Translations under genes and position numbers: made by a program
Source of the DNA: DATARH01 sp036008175
Lineage (GTDB): Bacteria > Pseudomonadota > Alphaproteobacteria > ATCC43930 > CGMCC-115725
Length of the DNA stretch: 64,000 nucleotides
Assembly: GCA_036008175.1 (NCBI GenBank)
Contig: DASYOB010000148.1
Location: forward strand, 1-64,000
Direction: 5' to 3'
Notes under the pieces: model-generated
Databases searched by the model: none
What the model saw: the letters and a program-made list of their open reading frames with translations, nothing else
What the model was told of the DNA's origin: nothing
In this document: piece after piece, positions 8,751-16,026 of the stretch
How positions within the stretch are numbered: position 1 is the first letter of the stretch
How the letters are laid out: each line of letters starts with the position of its first letter

Positions 8751-9401
8751 ATGGATGATGCAGAATCGGAGAAAAGGGGCTTTATACGCCGGCGCCGCGC
8801 CGGCATGACCGCGATCGCGGCGGCTATGCCGGTGGCGCTCCTGCTTTGGCTGGCGATTGCTTATCTCGTGTCGCCTCTAGCAGGCATGGATAGCCTCGGC
8901 GGCAGGATGCTTTTTACCCTGAAATGCTGCTGCGTTGCGGTTCTGTTTTGCCTCGTGACGGGAGTGGAGGCCGTGGCTCATGAGCGGCTGTTTTCGCCCG
9001 CCTTTGACCCGCTCTCCGGATTTGAAACCCGGAGGCTGCGGGTCAATCAGCGCTACCTGCAAAACACGTTGGAACAAATCCTTGTGTTCGCGGCCGGACT
9101 TTTCGGCCTCGCAGCCTATTCCCCGGACGGCTCTGCGATGCGAGCCGTGCTGGCGACCACCATTGTTTGGATACTGGCGCGTTTCGCTTTTTGGATTGGC
9201 TATCATCGGAGCGCCGCGATGCGGGGCCTGGGTGCTCCAGGGATGGCGCTCAGCCTGATTGTCCTGCTCTATGTGGTCTGGCGGAGCGGTTATGAGATTG
9301 GCGGCTTTGTCGGTGCGGCAATCCCGGTCCTGACGTTTTTAGCGATTGAGGCGTTTCTGTTCCGGGCGACACGGCCTGTGCCGTCCGCCGATCATCCCTA
9401 A
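8751..9401 (+). CDS. MAPEG family membrane protein
   Basis: The 216-residue protein has four or five hydrophobic segments. It contains the MAPEG signature region NQRYLQNTLEQILVFAAG (Asn and Glu in the second helix) and FWIGYHR further on. The family covers membrane-associated glutathione- or eicosanoid-metabolising proteins; bacterial members are mostly uncharacterised. The N-terminus has an Arg-rich cytosolic stretch. It lies between ftsK and tetR and is not obviously in an operon with either. Confidence 0.75.
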   Translation: MDDAESEKRGFIRRRRAGMTAIAAAMPVALLLWLAIAYLVSPLAGMDSLGGRMLFTLKCCCVAVLFCLVTGVEAVAHERLFSPAFDPLSGFETRRLRVNQRYLQNTLEQILVFAAGLFGLAAYSPDGSAMRAVLATTIVWILARFAFWIGYHRSAAMRGLGAPGMALSLIVLLYVVWRSGYEIGGFVGAAIPVLTFLAIEAFLFRATRPVPSADHP

Positions 9402-9566
9402 GCTTGAGCAGCGAGCGTCGGATGTGGATTAGGGCGGCGGTTCGCTAATTCGCGCCAGCTGCTACAGTGCGCCGCCGCGACAAGGGATGCGGATAGGCTT
9501 GGCCGGGTCCGGGCGACGGAGGTGCCCCAAACGTATAAGGGCTTGTCGGATCGGGGGTAGAAAAAT

Positions 9567-9582
9567 TAGAATGATCGATCTA
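9567..9582. promoter_or_regulatory. Candidate TetR operator, site 1 (upstream of tetR)
   Basis: The sequence is TAGAATGATCGATCTA, a near-perfect palindrome ending 15 nt before the tetR start codon. It shares the pattern TAGRAWGAKCGNTCTA with sites at 12215-12230 and 12268-12283. This position fits autorepression. Confidence 0.6.
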
Positions 9583-9597
9583 GTTTAGGAAGCCGGG

Positions 9598-10299
9598 ATG
9601 CGCAAACTCGATCCGATCAAACATGGGGAGAAGCGCCGTCAGATTCTCGAAGTAGCCGAGCGCTGTTTTCTGCGCGACGGTTTCCGGGGCGCCAGCATCT
9701 CGGACATTTGCGGCGAAGCGCGGATGAGCCCAGGGCATCTCTATCACTACTTCAAGAGCAAGGAATCCATCATCCGCGAACTGATCGAGCTGCATCTGCA
9801 ACGCGTTGCATCGCGTTTCGATGAAATGGCCGAGAAGGAGAACGTGCTCGAAGCGTTTCTCGGTGAAATCGACGTCTGGAGAAAGAAGAAAGCGAAACGC
9901 AACCCGACGCTGATCCACGAAGTCGTCGCCGAGGCCAGCCGCAACCCCGCAATCGCGGAGATCCTATGCCGTCGCACCCAGGCTGTGCGGGATATGCTCG
10001 CCGGGTTTTTGCGTGAGGGGCAAAAACGTGGTCAGATCGATCGACAGCTCGACCCGGCTCTTACCGGCGCGGTCCTGCTCAGCCTGATCGACGCCATCGA
10101 CAGTCTTGCGAAGGGCGACAGACAGTTCAACTCGGTCAAAGCGATCGATCTGTTGAGAACGCTCTTTGCGCGTTTTTTGACACCCCCGGCGATCGGCTTA
10201 CCGAAACGGCCGGCACCGACGCCGCGGCAGCGACGCAGCAAGCGCACCGCCTTGGAAACGGCTACACGATCCGCCGGTAACGGTAGGGCGATCGACTAG
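9598..10299 (+). CDS. TetR/AcrR family transcriptional regulator
   Basis: The 233-residue protein starts with a TetR helix-turn-helix (RRQILEVAERCFLRDGF, then ISDICGEARMSPGHLYHYF, residues about 13-60). An all-helical ligand/dimer domain follows, and a basic Pro/Arg-rich tail of about 30 residues. AGGA is spaced 7 nt before ATG. A palindrome in its own promoter recurs upstream of mlaA and lolA, so it probably represses itself and these envelope genes. The inducer is unknown. Confidence 0.88.
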   Translation: MRKLDPIKHGEKRRQILEVAERCFLRDGFRGASISDICGEARMSPGHLYHYFKSKESIIRELIELHLQRVASRFDEMAEKENVLEAFLGEIDVWRKKKAKRNPTLIHEVVAEASRNPAIAEILCRRTQAVRDMLAGFLREGQKRGQIDRQLDPALTGAVLLSLIDAIDSLAKGDRQFNSVKAIDLLRTLFARFLTPPAIGLPKRPAPTPRQRRSKRTALETATRSAGNGRAID

Positions 10300-10434
10300 C
10301 CTTTGCTTGCGCGTTATGGCGGCGAGAAATCCCCGGAGCCAGGTGGGGTCGACGTGATCGGCCTTCATCATTGCTCGGACTAGGTCCTCGGAGAGCGCTT
10401 CCTCCAAATTCGGCTCTGTGTAGCGGTGATGCAT
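10198..10434 (-). CDS. Small hypothetical protein, antisense-overlapping the end of tetR
   Basis: The 78-codon frame starts at an ATG with GGGAG 7 nt upstream. Its first about 50 residues (EEALSEDLVRAMMKADHVDP, then an amphipathic helix) look like a compact helical small protein. The C-terminal third is Arg/Cys-rich and overlaps tetR by about 100 bp on the other strand, so that part is weak. I do not recognise a family with certainty. Confidence 0.4.
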   Translation of the reverse strand: MHHRYTEPNLEEALSEDLVRAMMKADHVDPTWLRGFLAAITRKQRLVDRPTVTGGSCSRFQGGALAASLPRRRCRPFR

Positions 10435-10514
10435 GCGGGTCTCCCAGGGTATGCCTGTTCATGGGATGGCGGGGTTTAGGGCGGGTCGCAGCGGCTGCCG
10501 CGATTTAACCGGCA

Positions 10515-11222
10515 TCAAGCAGCGGCGGCGGCGCTGCGCGGGGCGGCATTGGCGATGATGGCGAAGCATGAGCCGCGCCCCTCGGCCGAGCGGACTTCAA
10601 TACGGTGCCGGAGCAAACCGGCTGCGTGCTTGACGATGAAGAGCCCGAGGCCGAGCCCGTCCATCCGGCTCTCATCGTTTCTCTGAAAGGCCCGGAAGAT
10701 CGTCGACACCGCACTGGCGCCTATGCCGACCCCGGTGTCGCGCACCTCGATGCGCAGTTTCGAGCCGCAGCGGCGAGAGGTGACGAACACACCACCGCCC
10801 GGAGGTGTGTAGTCGATGGCGTTGCGTATCAGGTTGCGCAGCATGCCGGTCAGCAGAACCGGGTGGCTGAGAGCCGCACCGCTTCCCGCGGCGACGCGAA
10901 ACCTGATCCCCTTCAGTCGTGCCGATTGGCCGAACTCCGCGGCGAGGGCGTCGAGAATGGGACGCAGCCGTACCGGAAGGTGGAGCTCACTACCCGATCG
11001 CTCACGCAGCCGCAGCGCCTCGACGAGCTCGCCCAGCATGCCGGCCAGTTGCGCCGTGGCCTCCGCGGCCTGCGCCAACTCTTTCCGCTGCTGGCTGCCG
11101 TGAAGGTTACGGGCGAGCTTATCGTGCGCTCCGACGATCAACTGCAGCGGCTGTCGTAGGTCGTGACCGGCTATCGCCAGCAATGTCGCCGAGAAGTCGC
11201 CGAACGGGACGGGCTGGCTCAT
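10515..11222 (-). CDS. Sensorless histidine kinase (HisKA-HATPase only)
   Basis: The 235-residue soluble protein consists only of a dimerisation/phospho-acceptor helix and an ATPase domain. The H-box is IAGHDLRQPLQ (His20), the N-box RNLIRNAIDYTP (residues about 129-140), G1 is DTGVGIG (162-168) and G2 GLGLGLF (189-195). There is no transmembrane segment, PAS, HAMP or receiver. The start follows AAGGA. It begins 28 nt after the mlaA stop on the same strand, so the two are probably co-transcribed. The cognate response regulator is not in this locus. Confidence 0.85.
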   Translation of the reverse strand: MSQPVPFGDFSATLLAIAGHDLRQPLQLIVGAHDKLARNLHGSQQRKELAQAAEATAQLAGMLGELVEALRLRERSGSELHLPVRLRPILDALAAEFGQSARLKGIRFRVAAGSGAALSHPVLLTGMLRNLIRNAIDYTPPGGGVFVTSRRCGSKLRIEVRDTGVGIGASAVSTIFRAFQRNDESRMDGLGLGLFIVKHAAGLLRHRIEVRSAEGRGSCFAIIANAAPRSAAAAA

Positions 11223-11250
11223 GGACGATCCTTTCCTCTCATGTGCGGCT

Positions 11251-12168
11251 TCACGGGAGCGCGGGCGCCAGCGGGTTTGGGTCCGGTCCCGGCGGCGACG
11301 TGGTGCGGGAGGCCGGGTTATTGCCCTCGGCGACCAGGTTCGCGCGCCGTTGCGACGAGACGCTGCGCAGCGTGGCGTAATAATCGAGGGATTGCGCCTC
11401 AAGCTGATCGGTGACGTCGAGTGCGCTGGCTCGTCCGTCCAGCAGACCGAGGCCGCTGCGTACTTGCCCAATGGTCGCCAGCGAAGCGACGCCGAGAACC
11501 GAGCTGAATGGATCGGCGACAACGCCAACCGCGCTGCCCACAGCGTCGCGAACGTTGGAGGGGCCGAGCAGCGGCAGCTCCACGAACGGCCCGGGACCGA
11601 CGCCCCAGACGCCGAGCGTCTGGCCAAAATCCGCCTGGTGTTGCGACAGCTCCCAGCCAGCCGCGACGTCGAACACGCCGCCCACGCCCGCGGTGGTATT
11701 GACGCCAAAGCGCAGCGTCGTGTTACCAGCCCGCCCGAGATTGCCTTGCAGAGCATCGTTGAGGGCGACCTGCGGCTCGCGCAGGTTGCCGACGAAATTG
11801 TGAATGCCGCGCTGAACACGATCCGGCACGTAGTCCTTGTAGGCCGTTGCGACAGGACGCACGAGGTTGCGATCGGCGAACTGGTTGGCCTCGAAGATTG
11901 CGCGGTTGGTAGGCTCCGCAGGGTCGTTGGCCCGGTCGAATGCAGCCCGTTCCTGCGGGTCGCTCGGCACGTCGGCGCAACCGCTCATCGTCAGAAGAGA
12001 CAGAAAGGCGGCTGCTACCCGCGGGGTTAGCTGTGAGCTCTGGGCCCAGGCAAGGCAGGTTTGTAACAGCCGCAGGCTGATGAAGGCATTCCCCAAACCG
12101 GGCATCGGCCCGAGTGGACCGGAGAGGCCGACAAGCAGCTCGCGCGGAAAATGGTCAAGCATGGACAT
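11251..12168 (-). CDS. mlaA: MlaA/VacJ family outer-membrane lipoprotein
   Basis: The protein of up to 305 residues has the MlaA core: DPAEPTNRAIFEANQFADRN near the N-terminus of the mature part, then YVPDRVQRGIHNFVGNLREP and DFGQTLGVWGVGPGPFVELP. MlaA extracts mislocalised phospholipids from the outer leaflet of the outer membrane and passes them to MlaC. A lipobox-like SLLTMSGC sits about 60 residues in, so the annotated N-terminus is unusually long and a later start is likely. The C-terminus is Pro-rich and variable. A candidate TetR operator is centred about 54 nt upstream. No mlaBCDEF genes are nearby. Confidence 0.88.
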   Translation of the reverse strand: MSMLDHFPRELLVGLSGPLGPMPGLGNAFISLRLLQTCLAWAQSSQLTPRVAAAFLSLLTMSGCADVPSDPQERAAFDRANDPAEPTNRAIFEANQFADRNLVRPVATAYKDYVPDRVQRGIHNFVGNLREPQVALNDALQGNLGRAGNTTLRFGVNTTAGVGGVFDVAAGWELSQHQADFGQTLGVWGVGPGPFVELPLLGPSNVRDAVGSAVGVVADPFSSVLGVASLATIGQVRSGLGLLDGRASALDVTDQLEAQSLDYYATLRSVSSQRRANLVAEGNNPASRTTSPPGPDPNPLAPALP

Positions 12169-12214
12169 CCCCGGATAGCGGTCTGGCCGATGTGCTGCGG
12201 CAGGATGTTTTTTA

Positions 12215-12230
12215 TAGAAAGAGCGTTCTA
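12215..12230. promoter_or_regulatory. Candidate TetR operator, site 2 (mlaA side)
   Basis: The sequence TAGAAAGAGCGTTCTA matches sites 1 and 3 and lies 46 nt upstream of the mlaA start, where it could overlap the promoter of the mlaA-kinase unit. Confidence 0.6.
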
Positions 12231-12267
12231 TCTATAGTGCGCCGGCCGCAGGTGGGTCAACTAAAAA

Positions 12268-12283
12268 TAGGATGATCGCTCTA
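12268..12283. promoter_or_regulatory. Candidate TetR operator, site 3 (lolA side)
   Basis: The sequence TAGGATGATCGCTCTA shares the pattern of sites 1 and 2, including the A-rich left flank seen at site 1. It lies about 205 nt upstream of the lolA start. Confidence 0.6.
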
Positions 12284-12487
12284 TTAATTGAGGGCGCGGG
12301 CGCCTTGCAAAGCCAAAGGTTGACGCCGCCCCGGGAGCCGCAGAGCGCGCGCCGATCAAAAGTAGGGGCGATGCGGCATCGACCGAGACGCTACCCCACC
12401 TCTGTGTCGCATTGACGCGGCCCCTCGCCGGACTATCTCTGCGAGACGCCGTCGCCCCGACGACCGGTTTTGGAGACACCGCCCCGG

Positions 12488-13126
12488 ATGATGCCGCTAT
12501 TGCAAAGCTGCCGCGCGCTCGCTGCAGCGCTCTTTCTCTTATTTCCTGTGATCGCCGTCGCGGCGGCCCCGGTTCCGGTGCCGCTGACCCCACAAGACAC
12601 GCTCGAGCTGCAACGGGCCGCCGCGTATCTCAACGGCATCCGCACGATGACCGCCCGGTTCCAGCAGTATGCGAGCAACGGCGTCAGCGCCGGCGAGGTG
12701 TGGGTGGCGCGACCAGGGCGGATGCGGTTCGAATACGATCCGCCGACAGCGGTCACGCTGCTGGCCGACAGCGAAAGCGTCTATTACTGGGACAAATCCC
12801 TGAACCAGACATCAAAATACGAGCTGCGCTCGACCCCGGCCTGGTTTTTTCTGCGCGACCCGATCAGCTTCGGCTCGGACGTGATCGTCACCCGGTTCGA
12901 GCATGCCGGGGGCATTATCCGGGTTACCGTGGTCGAGAGCGCCCGCCCCGATGCCGGGTCGCTGACCCTAGTGTTCACCGAAAATCCCTTGACCCTGCGG
13001 CAATGGACAGTACTCGACCAGCAGGGCAAGACCACAACCGTCAACTTATCGGATCTGCAATTCGGGGTGGCGCTTGATCCCCGGCTGTTTCAATATCAGA
13101 ACTTGTTCAACGCGCCCAACCGCTAA
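12488..13126 (+). CDS. lolA: LolA family outer-membrane lipoprotein carrier protein
   Basis: The roughly 212-residue secreted protein has a signal peptide (MMPLLQSCRALAAALFLLFP to VAAA). The LolA fold pattern follows: YLNGIRTMTARFQQYASNG, GEVWVARPGRMRFEYDPP, then the DPISFGSDV and WTVLDQQGKTTTVNLSDLQ strands. LolA shuttles lipoproteins from LolCDE across the periplasm. GGAG lies about 12 nt before ATG 12488; TTG 12470 and ATG 12491 are alternatives. lolA close to ftsK and xthA is a usual alphaproteobacterial arrangement, here separated from ftsK by the tetR-mlaA block. Confidence 0.85.
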   Translation: MMPLLQSCRALAAALFLLFPVIAVAAAPVPVPLTPQDTLELQRAAAYLNGIRTMTARFQQYASNGVSAGEVWVARPGRMRFEYDPPTAVTLLADSESVYYWDKSLNQTSKYELRSTPAWFFLRDPISFGSDVIVTRFEHAGGIIRVTVVESARPDAGSLTLVFTENPLTLRQWTVLDQQGKTTTVNLSDLQFGVALDPRLFQYQNLFNAPNR

Positions 13127-13143
13127 AAGAATCTTTTGAGCCG

Positions 13144-13923
13144 ATGTCTCAGCGCACTCTGCCGTTAATCGGAATTCCCTGCTGCATCCGCTCGATCAAC
13201 GAGCGGCTTTTCCATACCGTCAACGAGCGCTACCCGAACGCCCTGACCGATGCCGCCGGATGCCTGCCGGTCATCATTCCCTCGATTGGCCCGAAGATCG
13301 ACTGCGGCGCGCTCCTTGACGGGCTCGACGGCCTGTTGCTGACGGGCAGTCCCTCCAATGTCGAACCGAGCCATTATGGCGGCCCGCCGAGCCAGGAAGG
13401 CACGCTGCACGACCCCGATCGCGACGCCACCACGTTGCCGCTGATCCGCGAGGCGGTGCGCCGCGACTTGCCGGTGCTGGCGATCTGTCGCGGTATCCAG
13501 GAGCTCAATGTCGCGCTCGGCGGCACGCTGCATCAGCGGGTGCACGAGGTTCCAGGCCGGCTCAATCACCGCTCACCGCGGGGCGAAATGCCGCTCGACC
13601 AGCGCTACGGGCCCGCGCACGGCGTGGTGCTGACGCAAGGCGGGCTATTCTACCGCCTCGCGGGGACCGACGAGCTGATGGTCAATTCGCTGCACTCGCA
13701 AGGGATCGATCAGCCGGCACCGGGGCTCATCGTCGAAGCGGTGGCACCCGACGGCCAGATCGAGGCGGTCAGCATGCCGGGCGCGCGATTCGTCGTCGGC
13801 GTGCAATGGCACCCGGAGTACAAGCCGCTGGAAAACCCGTTCTCGCGCGCGCTATTTTCGGCGTTTTCGCAAGCGTGCCATGCAACCATTGCGGGAAGTG
13901 CGTCAAAGCGCCGCGCGGCTTAA
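13144..13923 (+). CDS. Class I glutamine amidotransferase-like gamma-glutamyl hydrolase (PuuD type)
   Basis: The 259-residue protein has the PuuD-type triad: nucleophile Cys115 in AICRGIQE, and His and Glu in VQWHPEY near residue 222. LLLTGSPSNVEPSHYG is the substrate-side loop. PuuD hydrolyses gamma-glutamyl-GABA in putrescine breakdown; other members cleave related gamma-glutamyl amides. No other puu genes are visible. It begins 17 nt after lolA and may be co-transcribed. Confidence 0.85.
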   Translation: MSQRTLPLIGIPCCIRSINERLFHTVNERYPNALTDAAGCLPVIIPSIGPKIDCGALLDGLDGLLLTGSPSNVEPSHYGGPPSQEGTLHDPDRDATTLPLIREAVRRDLPVLAICRGIQELNVALGGTLHQRVHEVPGRLNHRSPRGEMPLDQRYGPAHGVVLTQGGLFYRLAGTDELMVNSLHSQGIDQPAPGLIVEAVAPDGQIEAVSMPGARFVVGVQWHPEYKPLENPFSRALFSAFSQACHATIAGSASKRRAA

Positions 13924-13929
13924 TCCAAA

Positions 13930-14147
13930 AGACCAAAGGTTCCGCTCTCGTGCATGCGTTTTCGCCGTGAGCGCATGCGTGATTTGCATTTTTGCATAGC
14001 GAGGACATACCCATCTTCTGATTCCAGAAGCGGAGAGGGCGTCATGCCCTCTTATTCCGGTCCCGTTTCCCCTGCGGGTCCGGTTTTCCCCCAAGCGCTT
14101 CTGACAAGCAGGCGCCCGGTCCTCCCCCCCGACCGGGCGCCGTTTTG
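13930..14147 (+). ncRNA. Candidate structured RNA with two hairpins and a terminator
   Basis: No convincing gene lies here. Two tight hairpins follow one another: CTTCTG-ATTC-CAGAAG at 14015-14030 and GAGGGC-GTCAT-GCCCTC at 14035-14051. A strong intrinsic terminator then has a C-rich loop containing CCTCC. Stacked hairpins with CCUCC loops are known in alphaproteobacterial sRNA families such as alpha-r14/suhB. It could instead be the 3' UTR of the upstream gene. The 5' end is not determined and no clear promoter is seen. Confidence 0.35.
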
Positions 14148-14149
14148 TT
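14111..14149 (+). terminator. Rho-independent terminator
   Basis: An 11-bp perfect GC-rich stem GGCGCCCGGTC / GACCGGGCGCC with a 9-nt C-rich loop is followed by GTTTTGTTG. It ends the lolA-hydrolase unit or the candidate RNA. Confidence 0.85.
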
Positions 14150-14204
14150 GTCGCTTCGCGTGCCGCGTGTTTGGATGCCCGCCTTGCTGTGAAGTGGGTT
14201 GGGG

Positions 14205-15002
14205 GTGCCGTTGCGTCTGATCACCTGGAACATCAACTCGGTACGGCTGCGCGTCGGTCTGGTCCGGCGTCTGCTCGAGGAAGAGCGGCCGGACATCCTG
14301 TGCCTGCAGGAGACCAAGACGCCGGACGAGCTATTCCCGCGGGAAGCATTCGAGGCGCTTGGATACCGTCACATGCTGGTGCACGGCATGAAGGGCTATA
14401 ATGGCGTCGCCATTCTGGCCCGACAGCCCTTTGGCTCGGCGACGACGCGCGCCTGGTGTGCCCGCACCGACTGCCGCCACGCCATCGTCGAATTGCCGGG
14501 CGGCATCGAGCTGCACAACATCTATGTCCCAGCGGGCGGCGACATTCCCGACCCCGAGCTCAATCCGAAATTTGCCCACAAGCTGCGATTTCTCGACGAG
14601 CTGACCGCCTGGTTCGCGGCTGAGCGGGATGCGGGCCGGCCGATGATCGCGGTCGGCGACCTCAACATCGCGCCGCTCGAAAACGATGTCTGGTCGCACA
14701 AGCAGCTATTGACCGTGGTCAGCCATACCCCGCTGGAAGTGCAGCGGCTCGGCGCCTTGCAGCAGGCCGGCGGCTTTGTCGACGCGGTCCGGCATTTCGT
14801 GCCGCCGGACCAGCGGCTCTACACCTGGTGGAGCTATCGTGCGCGGGATTGGGCGGCTAGCGATCGCGGTCGCCGGCTCGACCATATCTGGGTGACGCCG
14901 CCGCTGGCCGGATCCCTGGGCGCAGCGCGCGTCTATCGCGAAAGCCGGGGCTGGCAACAGGCCTCCGACCATGTGCCGGTCATGATCGAGCTGGGCGACT
15001 GA
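14205..15002 (+). CDS. xthA: Exodeoxyribonuclease III
   Basis: The roughly 265-residue protein has the exonuclease III pattern: ITWNINSVRLR at the start, the metal-binding Glu in CLQETKTPD, AVGDLNIAPLENDVW, DAVRHFVPPDQRLYTWWSY, and the catalytic SDHVP at the end. It is a Mg-dependent AP endonuclease and 3'-phosphodiesterase of base-excision repair. The start is unclear: GTG 14205, TTG 14199 and TTG 14211 are all possible, and the homology begins at the last. It overlaps the convergent methyltransferase gene by about 23 bp. Confidence 0.92.
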   Translation: MPLRLITWNINSVRLRVGLVRRLLEEERPDILCLQETKTPDELFPREAFEALGYRHMLVHGMKGYNGVAILARQPFGSATTRAWCARTDCRHAIVELPGGIELHNIYVPAGGDIPDPELNPKFAHKLRFLDELTAWFAAERDAGRPMIAVGDLNIAPLENDVWSHKQLLTVVSHTPLEVQRLGALQQAGGFVDAVRHFVPPDQRLYTWWSYRARDWAASDRGRRLDHIWVTPPLAGSLGAARVYRESRGWQQASDHVPVMIELGD

Positions 15003-15486
15003 GCCGTCGATACAAGTGATATCGGCCGGGCGCGATGCCGTCGGGCAGCGGCAGGGCCTCGAGCTCGGCGCTGTCAATCGCCGGATCGCTCACCAGCACC
15101 GCGCCATCGCATAGGAGCGGCAGAACCGGCGGGGTCAGCACCGCCGCCAAGGCCCGGTTCGCCTCCACATCGCCGGTGCCGACATCGAGGTGAGCAAGCA
15201 CCACCCGGCCCGCAAACCGGTCCCGCGCTTCGACCAGGGTCTGACGCATGTCGCCTAGAATCAGCCGCTCCGGCGGCGGCACGCAATCCGGATGCGCTGC
15301 GACCTGGCGCTCGAAAACATAGATCTCTCGTTCGGGAAGCAGCGATCGCAAGTGGTCGTAGGTGCGGCCGTTGCCAAGCCCAAGCTCAACCACAAGCCCG
15401 TCCAGGTGCCGGGTGAGCTCGGCGGCGCAATCGAGGCAGGCGCGTTGGGCCTGCAGACGCCGGATGAAGCTGTCGAGCCGGCTCAT
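14980..15486 (-). CDS. Class I SAM-dependent methyltransferase-like protein
   Basis: The 168-residue protein has a SAM-binding motif I (VVELGLGNGRTYDHL, residues about 32-46), then the acidic end of strand 2 in IYVFERQV and ILGDMRQTL. This is a short Rossmann methyltransferase core with no added substrate domain; the target is unknown. Its ATG overlaps the stop of the cyclic-nucleotide-binding gene by 4 nt, so the two are translationally coupled. Confidence 0.75.
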   Translation of the reverse strand: MSRLDSFIRRLQAQRACLDCAAELTRHLDGLVVELGLGNGRTYDHLRSLLPEREIYVFERQVAAHPDCVPPPERLILGDMRQTLVEARDRFAGRVVLAHLDVGTGDVEANRALAAVLTPPVLPLLCDGAVLVSDPAIDSAELEALPLPDGIAPGRYHLYRRLSRPARS

Positions 15487-15971
15487 GCCGCCGGGGCGGC
15501 GTCGCTGGTCTCGCGCAGGCGCTGCAACTCGGATAACGCGGTTCGCAGCTGGTTGTTGTTCAATTCGAGGCGATGCGCCAGCTCGCGCATGATGGAAACC
15601 GCCATATTAGGGAATTCGCGCACCATCCGCATGAACGGATCCTTGGCGATGCGCAGCGCCACCAGGCGGCCTTTGGCCTGCACCGTCGCGGTGCGCGGCA
15701 CGTCGCACAGGATCGCCATCTCGCCGACGATGTCGTTGGCGCCGAGGGTCGCGAGGGTGATCGGCCCGCTCGGCGAATTGACAATGATTGCGGCCTCGCC
15801 TTCGATGATCAGATAGGCGGCATCGGCACCGTCACCCTGGTGAAACAAGATCTTGCCGGCATCAAAACCCACCCGTTCGCTCATGAACGCCAGCAGCTTC
15901 AGCTTCGCCGGCTCGATCCCGGCAAAAAACGGCACCCGGCGCAGCAGCTCATATTCCTCCGCTAAACTCAC
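15483..15971 (-). CDS. Cyclic-nucleotide-binding domain protein (no DNA-binding domain)
   Basis: The 162-residue protein is a single cNMP-binding beta-barrel: FFAGIEPAKLKLLAFMSERV, then GKILFHQGDGADAAYLIIEG, then the phosphate-binding cassette DIVGEMAILCDVPRTATVQA with conserved Glu and Arg. A C-terminal helix follows, but no Crp-type helix-turn-helix. It probably senses a cyclic nucleotide and acts by contact, perhaps with the ABC transporter encoded 55 nt upstream on the same strand. Confidence 0.85.
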   Translation of the reverse strand: MSLAEEYELLRRVPFFAGIEPAKLKLLAFMSERVGFDAGKILFHQGDGADAAYLIIEGEAAIIVNSPSGPITLATLGANDIVGEMAILCDVPRTATVQAKGRLVALRIAKDPFMRMVREFPNMAVSIMRELAHRLELNNNQLRTALSELQRLRETSDAAPAA

Positions 15972-16026
15972 CTTCTCCTCCCGCGTTCACCTCCGACGCC
16001 GGTCTGTTTTGTAATATGGCGCTCTA

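Larger units (their letters stand above)
12169..12487. other. Intergenic regulatory region between divergent mlaA and lolA
   Basis: This 319-bp stretch has no convincing gene. It holds two copies of the TetR-type palindrome whose centres are 53 bp apart, about five helical turns, in an AT-rich pocket (TTTTTTATAG and CTAAAAATAG). Promoters in both directions are expected here. Confidence 0.6.
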
